From Diplonema papillatum (lineage: Eukaryota; Euglenozoa; Diplonemea; Diplonemida; Diplonemidae), in NCBI GenBank assembly GCA_030068145.1, contig JAPJBO010000073.1, forward strand, positions 28,501-92,500: a stretch of DNA of 64,000 nt. Reading direction: 5' to 3'. Positions 1 to 11,132 of the stretch are shown piece after piece; within the stretch, counting starts at the first letter, position 1, and each line of letters starts with the position of its first letter. The translations under genes and the position numbers were made by a program. A model generated the notes under the pieces. It worked only from the letters and a program-made list of their open reading frames with translations. It was not told where the DNA came from and did no database searches.

Positions 1-3000
1 CATGGCCTCGGATCGAGCCTTCATCTCTTCCTTCTCGCGCAGCATGTCTTCAATGAGCTGCCGGTCTTGTGCTTCGGTAACCTTTAACTGGTCGATGACG
101 TTCTGGACTTCGGTCTCTTTCGTCTCGATGGTTGACTGGGCCTCCTTTAACCTCGTTCGGGTCATGTTGAGGACGACTGCGGACTTGAAGGCTCGGGCGA
201 CGTTCTTCTCGCGGATGGTCTTCAGCTCCGCTTTGAAGGTTTCGGCCTCCTGGGCGGCTTGTTCGAACTTGAATGCGATCTGCTCCTTCGCCTTTTGAGT
301 GTCGCACAGGTCGACTTGCATGGCTTCCAGCTCTTCGTTGGACGCGGTGCCACGGGCGGACTGCATCGCTTTTTCGGTCTCCATAATCCGCTTTTCGAGG
401 TCGGCGAGCATCTTCGCGGTGTCGTCCTCGTTGACGGTGATGCTGTTGACGATGCTCTTCGCCCGCATCGCGTACTCGAGGGTGCGCTGCGACTCGTGGG
501 CGTTGCTGAAGTGCGGGCTCACTGTGGCGAGCATGAAGGTCTTAGCGTTCCCGCCGAGGTCCTGCCGGAGGAGCCACGTGAGAGTCGAGTCTCTGTACGG
601 CACGATGTTCGCGGACTTCCGCTCGATGAGCGCGTCGATGACCCGCCGCAGGGTCGTCAGCGAGAGGTTGATCTTCTGCGCCTCGATCAACGTCGTCCCC
701 GCGGCCCCACTCCGCTTCACGTTCTCACTCCCGGCGAGATCGACCAAGTTGATGTTCGACCGGCGCTCGCTCGATATCTGCGGGCAATGAGAGGGTGTTT
801 TAGGGAACTGCTCGCGTTCAAAGGACCGGTATTGCGTTGCCGACACTACTTTCGAATTTCTGCGGTCCTAACGAGTTGGCCGCTTCAACCGTCCAGAGAA
901 ACGAGAGAGAGACGAGTTAGAGCAGGGACCATCTCTCCGGGCGGGGAGTTTCCGGTCTCCTCACTTCTCTCCGTACTGCCACGGCGGGCGTAAGTCGCTC
1001 CGGAGCAGTTTAACCACACAGTGCGCGGCAACCAGACAGGAGCGGTGGACTGGGAGGCAGAAGAGCGGAGATTGCACTGCTGTAATGTTTTACCAATCCC
1101 AAGCGGCGCGAAGGCAGGCACCTCGGACGAGATTCGTCGCGAAGGCGGCCTCTCGCCCCCGCTAAAACGCGCTCACCCCTCGCCACTTTTTTTCGCGCCA
1201 AGGTTCCTGTTCTGACCCTCTGCTGCACTTCGAAAGATTCGGTGCGGAGAAGATTGGATGGGGGTGTTGCGCTCCGGGGGGCGCTCTCGGAGCTTAAAAG
1301 GGCGGAACACACCGTTTTCGGACCGCCGATCCCGACTCTTTCTTGGCTCATGATGGTGGTTTGCGTTAGCGTAACCTGTTTAGTTGGAGGTAGGCTTCTG
1401 TCCCTTGAACAGGATGTGAAAGAGCGTAAGCTTTTCTCTTTCTCCTGAAGAATTTATGTTTTCGCCAAGCTTTCCTTCTTGAAACCGTCGGAAAGGATGA
1501 ATATTTATCCGAGAATTTGTACGACTAACCGACGCTCAGTTTTGTTTTTGTCGTGTGTTGGTTTTTCGACCTCGGTGGCAATAACCTCAGTTCGCGTGAG
1601 GAGCCGTTTTTGGAGTTTTCGCACAGTTAGACTGCACAACGGGAGAGGCGACCACTCTGCCCCTATGGCCGCCAGAAGGTCGGGGGTGAAACTCAATCCT
1701 GGGACCGTCGGTCGAAGAGGCGACCAATTTTGCTCCTATGGCTGCTACAAGTAGTAGTTTGAACTGATATGCAGCAACAATCTGTGGGATAGACTGCACA
1801 ACGGGAGAGGCGACCACTCTGCCCCGATGGCCGCCAAAAGGTCGGGGGTGAAACTCAATCCTGCGACCGTCGGGTGTGATAGGAAGGAGAGACCCCTTTT
1901 GCTCCTATGGCCGCTACTAGTAGTAGTTTGAACTTGATATGCAGCAACATTCTGTGGGGGCCGCTGGTAGTAGTAGTTGTCGTCTCATCCTCGCAGATAC
2001 CTGAGATACGGAGCACTGTTTGCAACGAATCGGGTACGCTGGCGGAGGTATTGTCAAGCCGTGACAGCATTCGGATGAGATGTACCTTTCGCAAAGGTGG
2101 CATCTCAGTGTGGGGTACAGCGGGGTGTTGTCATAAAAAAAGCGAAATTGAAGGTGGCGAAAGCAGACCCTGAACATTGCGTGCGAGCGCGACGACCGGT
2201 CGTTCAGCTTCGTTGCACCGACGGATCGCTCCTGGTTCCCCTGGTTGATGAGCTCGATGATCTGGTCGTAGGACTTGGGCTTGTACACAGTTACGCCGTG
2301 CACGTAAGGCCCGGTAACGGGGTGCTCACGAATGCGAAGATCCTCGTGGTCGACAGCGCCGGGGCCCTTGACACCTGTTTCCTTGAAGCACTCGGAGTCT
2401 GGGACGTGCGCGTTCACGAGCAAGTCGCGGACTTTTTCGTTGTAAATCTCCATGAATCGGACCTCTATCTCGACCTTCTTCTGGATGCCGGCGTTCAGCG
2501 ACGACGCCAACTTCTCCTCGACTTGGACGAACAGGTCCTGGCAGAGCCGGGGGATGACTCCCAGAAGGTCTGCGTTGCAGCCGTCTTCGGTCGCAATCTG
2601 CGAGGGGTCTCCCATCATGGTGTGGGTCTTTCCCGACCCGGTCTGCCCGTAGGCGAAGATGCAGCTGTTGATGCCGTCCCACGCCGTTTCGACGGCGGGC
2701 TGTCCCGTGGCCTCGTACACGTCCAGTTGCGAGGAGAACCCCGCTTCCGACTGCTGCTGCGTGCAGGACCAGAACGCGCGATCGAAGTTGAAGCCTTGCC
2801 GCACCTTTTTTGTTGTTGTTGTTGTGACGGCAGGTGTGTTCCGCTCTAAGAACGACAGACCTAACGATTCGTCCCTAGGATGATTGAATTGGGGCGATCC
2901 GTACTAAATCTGCGGACAGATAGACGGGTGCCTTCGCTATGAGTGATTCTGGTTTATTGTTTTCCGAGCGTTATTTGTTTTTCGATTCGATGCAGCATTT

Positions 3001-4037
3001 GACTTCTTGTTTAGTTGTTTTGTGCCCATCGTAGTACGGTCTTTCCCGGCCCAGTTTGCCCCGCGAAGATGCGACTCTTGATGCCGCCCCACCTGCCGTG
3101 GCCTCGTACACGTCCAGCTGCAAGAAGAGCTCCTCTTCCGACTGCTGGCGACCACTGTGAAGTGAGTGGTCGACTAGTGGTCGGCCGCTGCCTAGCTGCC
3201 TAGCCCATGGGCGTCCACTGTACAGTGAGTGGTCGAGTAGTGGTCGACCACTGCCTAGCCCACGGGCGTCCACTGTAAAGTGAGTGGTCGACTAGTGGTC
3301 GACCACTGCCTAGCCCATGGGCGTCCACTGTAAGTTGAGTGGTCGACAAGTGGTCGACCGCTGCCTAGCTGCCTAGCCCATGGGCGTCCACTGTACAGTG
3401 AGTGGTCGACTAGTGGTCGACCACTGCCTAGCTGCCTAGCCCATGGGCGTCCACTGTGAAGCGAGTGGCCGACTGGGGGTCCCCCTCGTAACGTGGATAT
3501 ATCCTCACTCCCACTACGTGAAAGGTGCAAAGAAGCGCGCACCAACGAACATGCGAGTTGAGGACGAGGCAGGGCGAGTAGCGAATCACCCGCCACCTAT
3601 GCCTAGACCACCTCGATACGCGATATATTTTAAAAGTTTTAAAAGGACCAGAGACATAAGAATCTGCGGGAAGCCCAGTCACTCAAGTCAGAGGGTGTCT
3701 GTTGATCACGACTACCTGCGCGTTCAGTTGGAGAGAAAGAACCCCGCAGGTCACGTACCTGGTAATCGTTGAGATGGTCGCGGAAAATGACTTGGTCCGA
3801 ACGCGGGACATCGATGACGCTCTGCATGTACCCTTCGTCTTGGACCGCACTCACTTCGCTGACGGAGAACGGCCGCACGCGGACCATAACGCGGACGTTT
3901 TCATTGTTAGCGATGCTGGGAGCCCTTTTCCTCGTCGGTCCCGCCTGGTCCGAGGCCTTCAGCTCATTTCGGGTGGGCAGCGCTGCTTTCCGGATCATCT
4001 TCCCACCGCTCGTGTAATGCTCACTTTTGCCGGCCAT
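1..4037 (-). CDS. Kinesin-3-like motor protein, 3 exons, C-terminus beyond window
   Basis: N-terminal kinesin motor: an ATP-driven, plus-end microtubule motor by family knowledge. Exons on the minus strand are 4037-3759 (93 codons), 2804-2169 (212 codons) and 777-1 (open to the window edge). All junctions are phase 0 with donors GTACGT and GTCTGC. The 564 visible residues hold the start of the motor core (VRVMVRVRPFS), the P-loop GQTGSGKT at about 146-153, switch I NDRSSRSH at about 294-301, switch II DLAGSE at about 318-323, and then TWLL and a neck reading AKSIVN...VNEDD. The last two features are typical of kinesin-3 (KIF1/Unc104). After about residue 410 the chain is charged and heptad-like, so probably coiled coil. 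No FHA domain is visible, but it would lie outside the window. Intron 1 (954 bp) and intron 2 (1391 bp) are full of repeats. The start is the first Met of exon 1. The family call is firm; the subfamily is inferred. Confidence 0.9.
935..995 (+). repeat. Dispersed repeat family H
   Basis: A segment containing GCAGGGACCATCTCTCCG and CGGCGGGCGTAAGTCG recurs at 9538-9625 and 32535-32640, all in the same orientation. No function or coding potential was recognised. Confidence 0.7.
1628..1955 (+). repeat. 165-bp tandem duplication in kinesin intron 2
   Basis: Two adjacent units both contain GACTGCACAACGGGAGAGGC and end near AGTAGTTTGAACTTGATATG. The latter motif also occurs at about 15645, next to a TAG microsatellite. 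Confidence 0.75.
3033..3147 (-). pseudogene. Partial copy of kinesin exon 2 inside intron 1
   Basis: About 115 bp resemble exon 2 around the P-loop region (2620-2760). The stretch encoding QLDVYEAT and the following serine/glutamate-rich part are shared, but the intervening codons are deleted, so the P-loop is not restored. The copy lies on the 5' side of the real exon 2, in the same orientation. Confidence 0.75.
3152..3470 (+). repeat. Minisatellite of about 56 bp in kinesin intron 1
   Basis: About six units carry GTGAGTGGTCGACTAGTGG and TGCCTAGCCCATGGGCGTCC. Each unit contains a GTCGAC-centred palindrome. The array begins where the partial exon 2 copy ends. Confidence 0.85.
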
Positions 4038-4071
4038 TGTATTTCTCTTCTTCTTTCTTTTTGTGTTTTGC

Positions 4072-4900
4072 TGTGTGGTCCTTTCTTAGACTGCTTCGTA
4101 TTTTGCGACAATCTAGTAAAGGGGGGGAAAATCTTAGTTTCGTGTTCAGGGGGGGGGGATTGCAAGAACGTGCTTGGAATGGGTATGTGCTCAACACCGC
4201 ACTGGTCCCGTCCGCGCCGTGTTTCGGTCCTTTAAGCCACGGACACATAAGGCGGACCATCATCAGCGTGGAACCTGAGTGTCTGCAGACAGGACTGCGG
4301 TGTGAGTCTGGTTTGTCAGGCGGCTGTTCGTAGCTCGTCACAGCCAGGACCACCCGTGCTACTAGAGCACAGGCGAATCCGTCACGGGGAGAAGGCCCCT
4401 ACAACCGTGTCTGAGCAATCAGTTAAAAAACTCAGGGCACTCGCCCTGATTGTGACTGCGACTCGCTAGGCAGCACTGACTTGTCTTCTTTTTACGGTGG
4501 CAATCTGCGAAGTAAACTCCGCAGAGCACAGTGGACATGGGGTTGCCGTGTGCAGCACCAATGGTTGAAGTACCAAAAGGAAAAGAGTGCGAGGAAGTAA
4601 TCCTGCGTGCTGAGGGCAGCAAGTCGCGTTACGCGAAGTACCCTACTGGAATGGGGGGATTGCAAGAACGTGCTTGGAATGGGTATGTGCTCAACACCGC
4701 ACTGGTCCCGTCCGCGCCGTGTTTCGGTCCTTTAAGCCACGGACACATAAGGCGGACCATCATCAGCGTGGAACCTTAGTGTCTGCAGACAGGACTGCGG
4801 TGTGAGTCTTGTTTGTGGTCCTTTCTTAGACTGCTTCGTATTTTGCGACAATCTAGTAAAGGGGGGGGAAAATCTTAGTTTCGTGTTCAGGGGGGGGGGG
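4072..4900 (+). repeat. Dispersed repeat family D, two copies
   Basis: The region between the kinesin start and the next element has no gene. It holds a family D copy (4072-4500; contains GGATTGCAAGAACGTGCTTG) and a rearranged second copy (4655-4900) that ends in a G-run. Other copies are at 27510-27670, 46610-46690 and 57260-57600, all on the plus strand. Confidence 0.8.
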
Positions 4901-4912
4901 GCAGTGCTGATA

Positions 4913-7784
4913 CACGGTGCAGTAGTAAACTTGTAAAATGACCCTTTTACTAGTAAATTTACTAGTAAAAAATTTTACTAGTAAAATTTACACTTTTACT
5001 AGTAAAACTTACAAGTGCACTAGTAAATTTTACTAGTGCACTTGTAAATTTTACTAGTGCACTAGTAAAAATTTAGAATTCAGTTGGTTTTCAGTCCAAA
5101 ACAGTGTATTATAGGGGGTTTTGCGTGAAAAATTGGGAGATTGAAAACTGGGGAGATTTGGTCGATGTGCACTACCCCTCGGACTGAGTTGGGCAGGGTT
5201 GTTGGGAGCCTTGATGGGAATCATCTCCCCTGATATACAGCCGCGCCGTTGAAAAACCAACTGGAACTGTGCGCACTGTCCAGCCCCTTTACCCTGAGAC
5301 TTTTGTTGAGCTAGTTGACAGCTGCCGAGGAAAAGCGTCTACAAAATGAGAAGAAACGGAGGCAAGAGACGCACTGTGAGTGGTGTCGTGCCAAATTCAC
5401 AACAGTGAAACACACTCTACAATGGCGACGTGAGCGGGGAGCGGGGAACCCTGGGCAGAAGCGGCCACCTGACTGTTGCGAATACTTCCAGTCGGTCCGA
5501 GCATGCCTGCCACTTCCTGACACGCTTCGGCACGGAGGCTTTGCCCAAGCAGGGATCTTGACATTGTTGTTGCCGCAGTAAGGAGTTCCACACAGCCCAT
5601 CAATGTAGCACTCGGGCTCGACCATAATAGTCAGAATTTGTGAGGTTTCGTAAACATGAAAAAGCGGACGAGGCAGCAGGAAGAGTGCTGAACGGACGAA
5701 GCGTCTTTGGTGTGGATCGGTCTACCATGATGCAGGCCTCCAATATGTATGCGCCCAAGATGCCGCCGGCCTAGTGCAGATGGAAGAGATCGGCAGGTTT
5801 GCACGGGGGACCCTCGAGCATCAGAGGAACCGCAGACTCCGAGAGCGACTAAACGCGCCACAGAGCAGCGGCAAGACGCTGCACCAACTCCGGAGGTCCA
5901 GCGGAGCAGTGCGCTAGTGAGAGCAATCGATTCTACCAAACGGCACAACGGAGATATGTGGTTTAGGGTGCAACGAAAAGGCCACCTCTCAACACATTCT
6001 GACAGCGGGCGACACAGCGCACCTTAGATGGTTTCAGCCGGAGGCGGACCAAAGGCCGGTGTTCGGGCACCCACCCGAATGCAGGCCCTGGACGCCTATG
6101 CGAATGGAGCCACGCGGTAATCCGGAGTGTGGCTCTACGCGTGCCAGCTGCCCGGGAGACAAGTGCACTGAATGGGCAACATGGGCCCTAGAAGCATAGG
6201 AAGAAGGTGAGAACGCAAACACGGCAGCGGCAGCAACACCCCAAGAATCAACGACAATAAAATGAAGCAGTAGGCACACCGCGTTCGTTCCCAACACCCC
6301 GACCCGATCAAGCAACCGCCAAACCCCAAGAAGTACTAATCTCACGGCAACAGCCCAAACAACTTCCCCTAGCACCCTCGTGTGACAAGAATCCTCCAGT
6401 CCTCGAAACCCCCCGTGGATCTTCCATACCATAAGCAGAAGAAAGTTGGACCGGAAATATGTTGGTCCGAAAATATTTGGACCGGACAAAAGTTGGACCG
6501 CGGACGACCAAAACAATTGGACCATTTTGTCCGGTCCAACATATTTCCGCCCAGGCACGTATCCACTTAGGCGGGGTTGGGTCGATGGGCATGAGGTAAA
6601 AAAATGTCACTTGACAAATGGGTAGTCAGGCGCGAGAGATGCGTGGGTTTCTTCTTGAGCGTACCAAGATCGTCGTTTATTGGCGGCTCATACTTTTTCC
6701 TTCACGGTCAGCCAACCTCGAGCCACTTCGTTTGCACTCTGCATTTTTGCGTTTGCACTCTACCAAAGCAATGGGACAGACGGTGGACGCATCTTGGTCC
6801 ACCCTCGGCACTGACCAACCGCAACCGGTCGCGATCAAACATCCTTCCACGCAAGGAAGATCTTGTGATTCCACCACAGGGCCAGTGGCTGGACCATGGC
6901 CAGGGTGCTTCGTTGCAAGTTGCTGGAGGGAACTCAGCGGGTTACGCAGCGCCGCGCAGTGTTCGGGAACTCCTGGCGGCGGACCCATGCGCGACTACGG
7001 AGTGGAGCGAGTGCCAGCCGCAAAACTGCACGAAGTACACAGAACCCCCCGAAAAAAGTTGGCCGGACAAAAGTTGGACCACCAGAGCCCAAAATAGGTG
7101 AGTTGGACCTTTTTGTCCGGTCCAACTTATTTCCGTTTATCGGTATTTGCCTTTCAGAGTTGACCGCACTGTTGCCCACGACTCAGTCCAAAAAATGGAT
7201 GCCAAGCCTGTCCGGCATAAGACGCACGCAGGCAGAGATATTCGTAACTTCCTGGGCCAAACGCAAGATACCAGAGCATCTTTTGCCGTGCAATGGCGCC
7301 CATCTATTTCTGGTACCACGTACCTGTGCACGACTCTGCTCTGAGAGGACAAGGACGCCTCCCTCGCGCTCCGTCTCTTCCGATGTTATTGTCCCGTGTT
7401 CCCACCGCATCGAGCCACAGGGGGGTCGTGTTCGAGTGTTCACGTTTGCCTTGGAGTGGGGGAAACCTGGATTGACGCGGTCTGCCTAAGCGCGGGGCTC
7501 TCAAGCACTGGGTTGACACTTTGCTCTGCTCTCCCAGCCCCATTTTGTCGAGTTAGGTGAAAAAGAAGCCGGTTCTTTTGAATGTGTGCTTCACTTGCCA
7601 CAGTTTCTTCTTGTTTCACCCCAAAACACCTGCCAAAACACCTGAAATCACTTGTAAATTTTACTAGTGCACTTGTAAATTTTACAAGTGCACTTGTAAA
7701 ATTTACTAGTGGCACTTGTAAACCATTTTCACTTGTAAAACCACTAGTAAATTTACTAGTGAAAGCCTTTACTACTGCACCGTG
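4913..7784. mobile_element. TA-flanked DNA transposon with CACGGTG ends, 2.87 kb
   Basis: The ends are a perfect 17-bp inverted repeat CACGGTGCAGTAGTAAA, flanked by TA on both sides (4911-4912 and 7785-7786). Inside each end are clusters of short palindromic TTTTACTAGTAAA / CACTTGTAAA units (4930-5070 and 7645-7760), which could be transposase-binding sites. The interior has only short ORFs; one at 5315-5581 has an HCEWC motif and a basic start. I could not recognise a transposase, so it is probably non-autonomous or decayed. Its terminal CACGGTG and TA target match the 4.5-kb element at 34222-38737. Confidence 0.75.
6440..7135. repeat. Two fold-back elements built on GTTGGACC
   Basis: At 6440-6553 and 7045-7135 the sequence folds back on itself: GTTGGACCGGA...TCCGGTCCAAC. 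The two copies are in the same element interior and probably represent small nested MITEs. Confidence 0.6.
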
Positions 7785-8620
7785 TACTAAGCCTGAGACC
7801 CAAAACGAAGTTGCTAACCCTGGGTGGGGGTGGGTACCCCCCCCCCCCCCCCCCTCCTGGTGCAACCCACTATTGTCCCACTTTGTTTAGGGGGTGGGGG
7901 GGTACCCACCCACCCCTCGTTGCCGCTAAATTTGGAAGGGGGGGGGGGTCCTGTTTGGTGCACCTGGTGGCCGGGGACCCCCCCACCCTTTTTTCCGGGG
8001 ACCCCCTCAAACGCGCTCTTTCGCGATGGATCTTTCCACTCCGTCCTCGGTTCGTCTGTGAGGCCTGAAATTTGACGTGCAAAACACAGGCTGAAACCGG
8101 GAAAATCTGCCCTTTCGTGGTTTTCTTGGTGCCGTTGTTTCGAAACTCTCTAAGTACGTTTCCCAGCGGATTTGCCTGAAAACAGCTTTTGGGGGGTATT
8201 GGCATTTTGGGGAAAGCACATGGTAAATCGGCCAAATTTGCTCGAATTTTCACTTTTTGGGCCAATTTTCCAGATTTTGGCTGATTTTTGAGTGCACTGC
8301 AGGAATCTTGGTTTTCGGGGAAACTGACTTTGCTCAAAAGTTGCTAAGTACATTTCCCTGCCAAAAAAGTGCAGGAAAACATTTTGGTGGGGATTGACCT
8401 TTTTTTCCGCAAAAGTGGGTTTCGATTTCGAAAACGATGAGAACGGATTCATCTGGAGGAAACGGAGTACCCACTCGGCACCGGGGGGCACCCCAAAAAC
8501 AGCCCCCAAAACGACCCCCCCCCCCCCCAAAAGGGGGGTGCAACGTGCAACGGGGGCAACGCCCCTTAGTGCGCACCCTGGGGGGGGGGGTCGAATAGTA
8601 ACAGTTATTTGACACACGTC
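7785..8620. other. G/C-homopolymer-rich repeat region, no gene
   Basis: Long C-runs (about 7839-7857 and 8512-8529) and G-runs (about 7937-7948 and 8580-8590) bound a segment with a diverged internal duplication (about 8140-8225 versus 8335-8400; both have CTAAGTAC(G/A)TTTCCC). No convincing gene is present. Confidence 0.5.
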
Positions 8621-8779
8621 TGGTTGTCTAAAAACACTACCACTATTTGATCCTGCTACTGTTCGGCTACCCGGAACTTTTTTTATTCTTCGACAAATCG
8701 AATAATGACACAGTGTTATTATTCTGTGGCACACACAAATAAAACACGTGCTAAAAAGGTGTCGGTTTTAAGACGGCGA

Positions 8780-8900
8780 CTTCGACGCGTCCGTTCAACA
8801 CGGTTTTCGGTAGTTACAGCACTTGGGATCCCTTCGGTTCTTTGTCCGGCAGCTTCGTCGAGCATTCCCTTCCAAGCTGGAGCTTATGCAAAAAAGAAAA
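8780..8900 (+). repeat. Dispersed repeat family A, 3' part
   Basis: The copy contains TTGGGATCCCTTCGGTTCTT and ends near GCTTATGCAAAAAA. The most complete copy is at 59850-60135. Others are at 20195-20345 (5' part), 40310-40410 and 49130-49300, with reverse-oriented pieces at 12020-12110, 12480-12530, 12905-13000 and 13295-13400. Confidence 0.75.
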
Positions 8901-10200
8901 GCTGGCGAATGGCGCACGGCGGAAGCGATGTTCCGGCACAAGCAAGACACAAGCCATCCGCTGCTAGCGATTCGATTAAGTTCGAGCGAGAACCCCGCGA
9001 GGGGTCCACCGGCAGACGTTTGGACCGCACCGAACGTGGTCGGCGGAACGTAAGGAGGGGCTAGAGGAATCGCACATTGACAACGCGCCCCACTGCGGCA
9101 GGAGGATTATCAGAAGCTTGGTGCCCGGGGGAACCTGTCCCTCTCGTGCGCAGCCATCTGCGGGCAGAAAAACACGAGGACCCACTCGGGGAGGTCATGC
9201 GACCCACCTCTCATCAGTCTGCGACTTGCAGTGTTGCAGGATACGCTTGGAGGAGCGAGTAAGCCTGAACTGCTTCACCAACAACGCGACCATCGAATTG
9301 CCAGTAAGTACTATCAGCCGGCAAGGCGTTTCGAGCTCTCTCAATCGGGAGCCTAGGCTGGAAAACCTTGAGTCCGTCGACTGGAAAGAAGACTCGGGCG
9401 ACTTATGCCGAGTTGGCCCACATATATGGTGGCACAACACCCTAATTGCACACATCGGCTGGTACTGCACACCTTACGTGCACACGGGGGTGCCTACGTG
9501 CATAGATAGTGGGTGGTACAGCAATACCTACAGGAAGCTAGAGAGCAGGGACCATCTCTCCGGAGAGTTTCCGGTCTCCTCCCTTCTCTTCGTGCTGCTA
9601 CGGCGGGCGTAAGTCGCTCCGGAGGCGCGCTGCAGGTTGCGGCTCTGCTACAGCGAGTGACGGCACCGGAGTTGGTGCTGCAGCGGGCGCTCTGGCCGGC
9701 GGGTGAGCTCGTCTCGCGGGGGATCCTACATGCACAGATGCTATGGTACAACACAGATCCTGGATGGCACAGCACCCTACATGCACAGATGCTACATGGT
9801 ACAACACATGGCACAGCACCCTACTTGCACAGGCAACGGGTGGTACAGCACACCGTCCAACGCGGCCGACCTACGTGCATGCATCAACAACGAGCTGGTA
9901 ACAGTCCGAAGCATCACCGTCTGTTTTGATGGTTTTTTGGAGGTGCAATTGCCGGAACAGAGCCAAACTTGCAACGTGCTCTCTCAGCATGTGCAAGCGA
10001 AAGCGCAGTGCAATCAGGTGCACGTACCGGGGGGTTCTGCCGGATTTCTACTGCCAATTGCAGTTTTTCGGCTCTGCCCGTACGTTCATAATTTCAGGAA
10101 CAGTTGACGCATGCAGCTATGGAAAAGCGAGGGTATGTTTCGCAAGGGAACACGGGTCTTACAGACGCCCTGGGTGTATTAAAACTCAAAGGGATTTAGG
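8900..10200. other. Gene-free repeat mosaic
   Basis: The region holds a family H copy (9538-9625), then irregular repeats of about 45 bp built on CAGCACCCTACATGCACAG (9720-9850). Short open frames show no recognisable domain. The segment around 9650-9720 resembles 27190-27230, so both may derive from one exon or repeat. Confidence 0.5.
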
Positions 10201-10379
10201 TCAACCGTTCATCGCAGGGCAGCCGGCTGTTGAGCAGCGGCTGCCGGCTTATGCCGCGCACACTTTTTTAGAGTTAAAGTACGCTTGAGATTCCGGGATT
10301 TTAGGGTCTCGGGGTGATTCCAGTTACATTTCCAGGGCATTTCTTGCTCCCGCGCTCGATCCTGTCCTGAGACGGTATC

Positions 10380-10690
10380 GTTTACAGCAGTGGGTACTAC
10401 GCCGGTTATCCGATCATCTTGGATCCCCATGCTCTCGTTCTTGATGAATGAAGACATTTTTGTTGAATGCTTTCGCAGAAGTTCGTCTTACGATCTATGA
10501 ATTTCACCTCTGACGTAGGAGTACTTACGACCCCGGCAGTCTATTGATCCCGCGCAACGAGGCGAAACTCAAAAGAGAACCGCTAAGAACTTCGTTTTGA
10601 TTATTCCTTTCTCGGAGACTCAAGAGACCAACAAAAAAGAGTCGAGAGAATCGTTCCCTTGTCAGTCCATGTTTATAACTCACGGCGGTA
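10380..10690 (-). pseudogene. 18S rRNA fragment, central domain
   Basis: The minus strand contains highly conserved small-subunit rRNA signatures: GTCAGAGGTGAAATTC, GACGAACTTCTGCGAAAGCA and ACTGCTGTAAACGAT, in the correct order. The stretch is an isolated piece of roughly 300 nt with small indels, not flanked by the rest of an rDNA unit, so I call it a pseudogene or rRNA-derived insertion. It shares its extent with the fragment at 31840-32133. Confidence 0.85.
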
Positions 10691-10959
10691 TTCGCAGGGT
10701 GTTCAGGCCACAACATCCAAAACCGGTGTGTTGGCGCTTCAATGGGAGCATCCGTATGATAAGACCCCATTTAACCAAGGTCACCCGACCAGACCCTAAA
10801 TCGCGGAAATCTCAAGCGAACTTACTCTAATAACAGCTCCCGACATGGCTAGCCATCACTAATAATGAAAGTGCACCCCAAGAAATATGAAAACGGGGTT
10901 TTGCCTGGAGGCTTTTCGTGTTATCCTGCAGATGCTTTGAGCTACCTTTGTGTCTATGC

Positions 10960-11131
10960 TTTCATTCGTCTTCGTAACCAATGGTTAAGAATTATGCGAA
11001 ACAACCCACTTTCTAAGAGAACCCCATTCACAAAGGTACACACCTTGCTTTCATTCGTCTTCGTAACCAATGGTTAAGAATTATGCGAAACAACCCACTT
11101 TCTAAGAGAACCCCATTCACAAAGGTACACA
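10960..11131 (+). repeat. 86-bp tandem duplication next to a splice donor
   Basis: Two direct copies of a segment with TGGTTAAGAATTATGCGAAA and AACCCCATTCACAAAGGTAC. The second copy runs up to the donor of the TSET-like exon 5 (minus strand). Confidence 0.8.
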
Positions 11132-11132
11132 C

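Larger units (their letters stand above)
778..2168 (-). other. Kinesin intron 2, repeat-filled
   Basis: GT-AG intron with donor GTCTGC and acceptor CCCGCAG. It holds a family H copy (about 935-995) and a 165-bp tandem duplication (1628-1955). No exon-like reading frame was found in it. Confidence 0.75.

Noticed and set aside
2097..2849. 250-aa plus-strand ORF over kinesin exon 2
   Set aside because: Antisense shadow of the motor domain.
3152..3470. Possible CRISPR-like array
   Set aside because: Units are contiguous without unique spacers, and the DNA is eukaryotic; it is a minisatellite.
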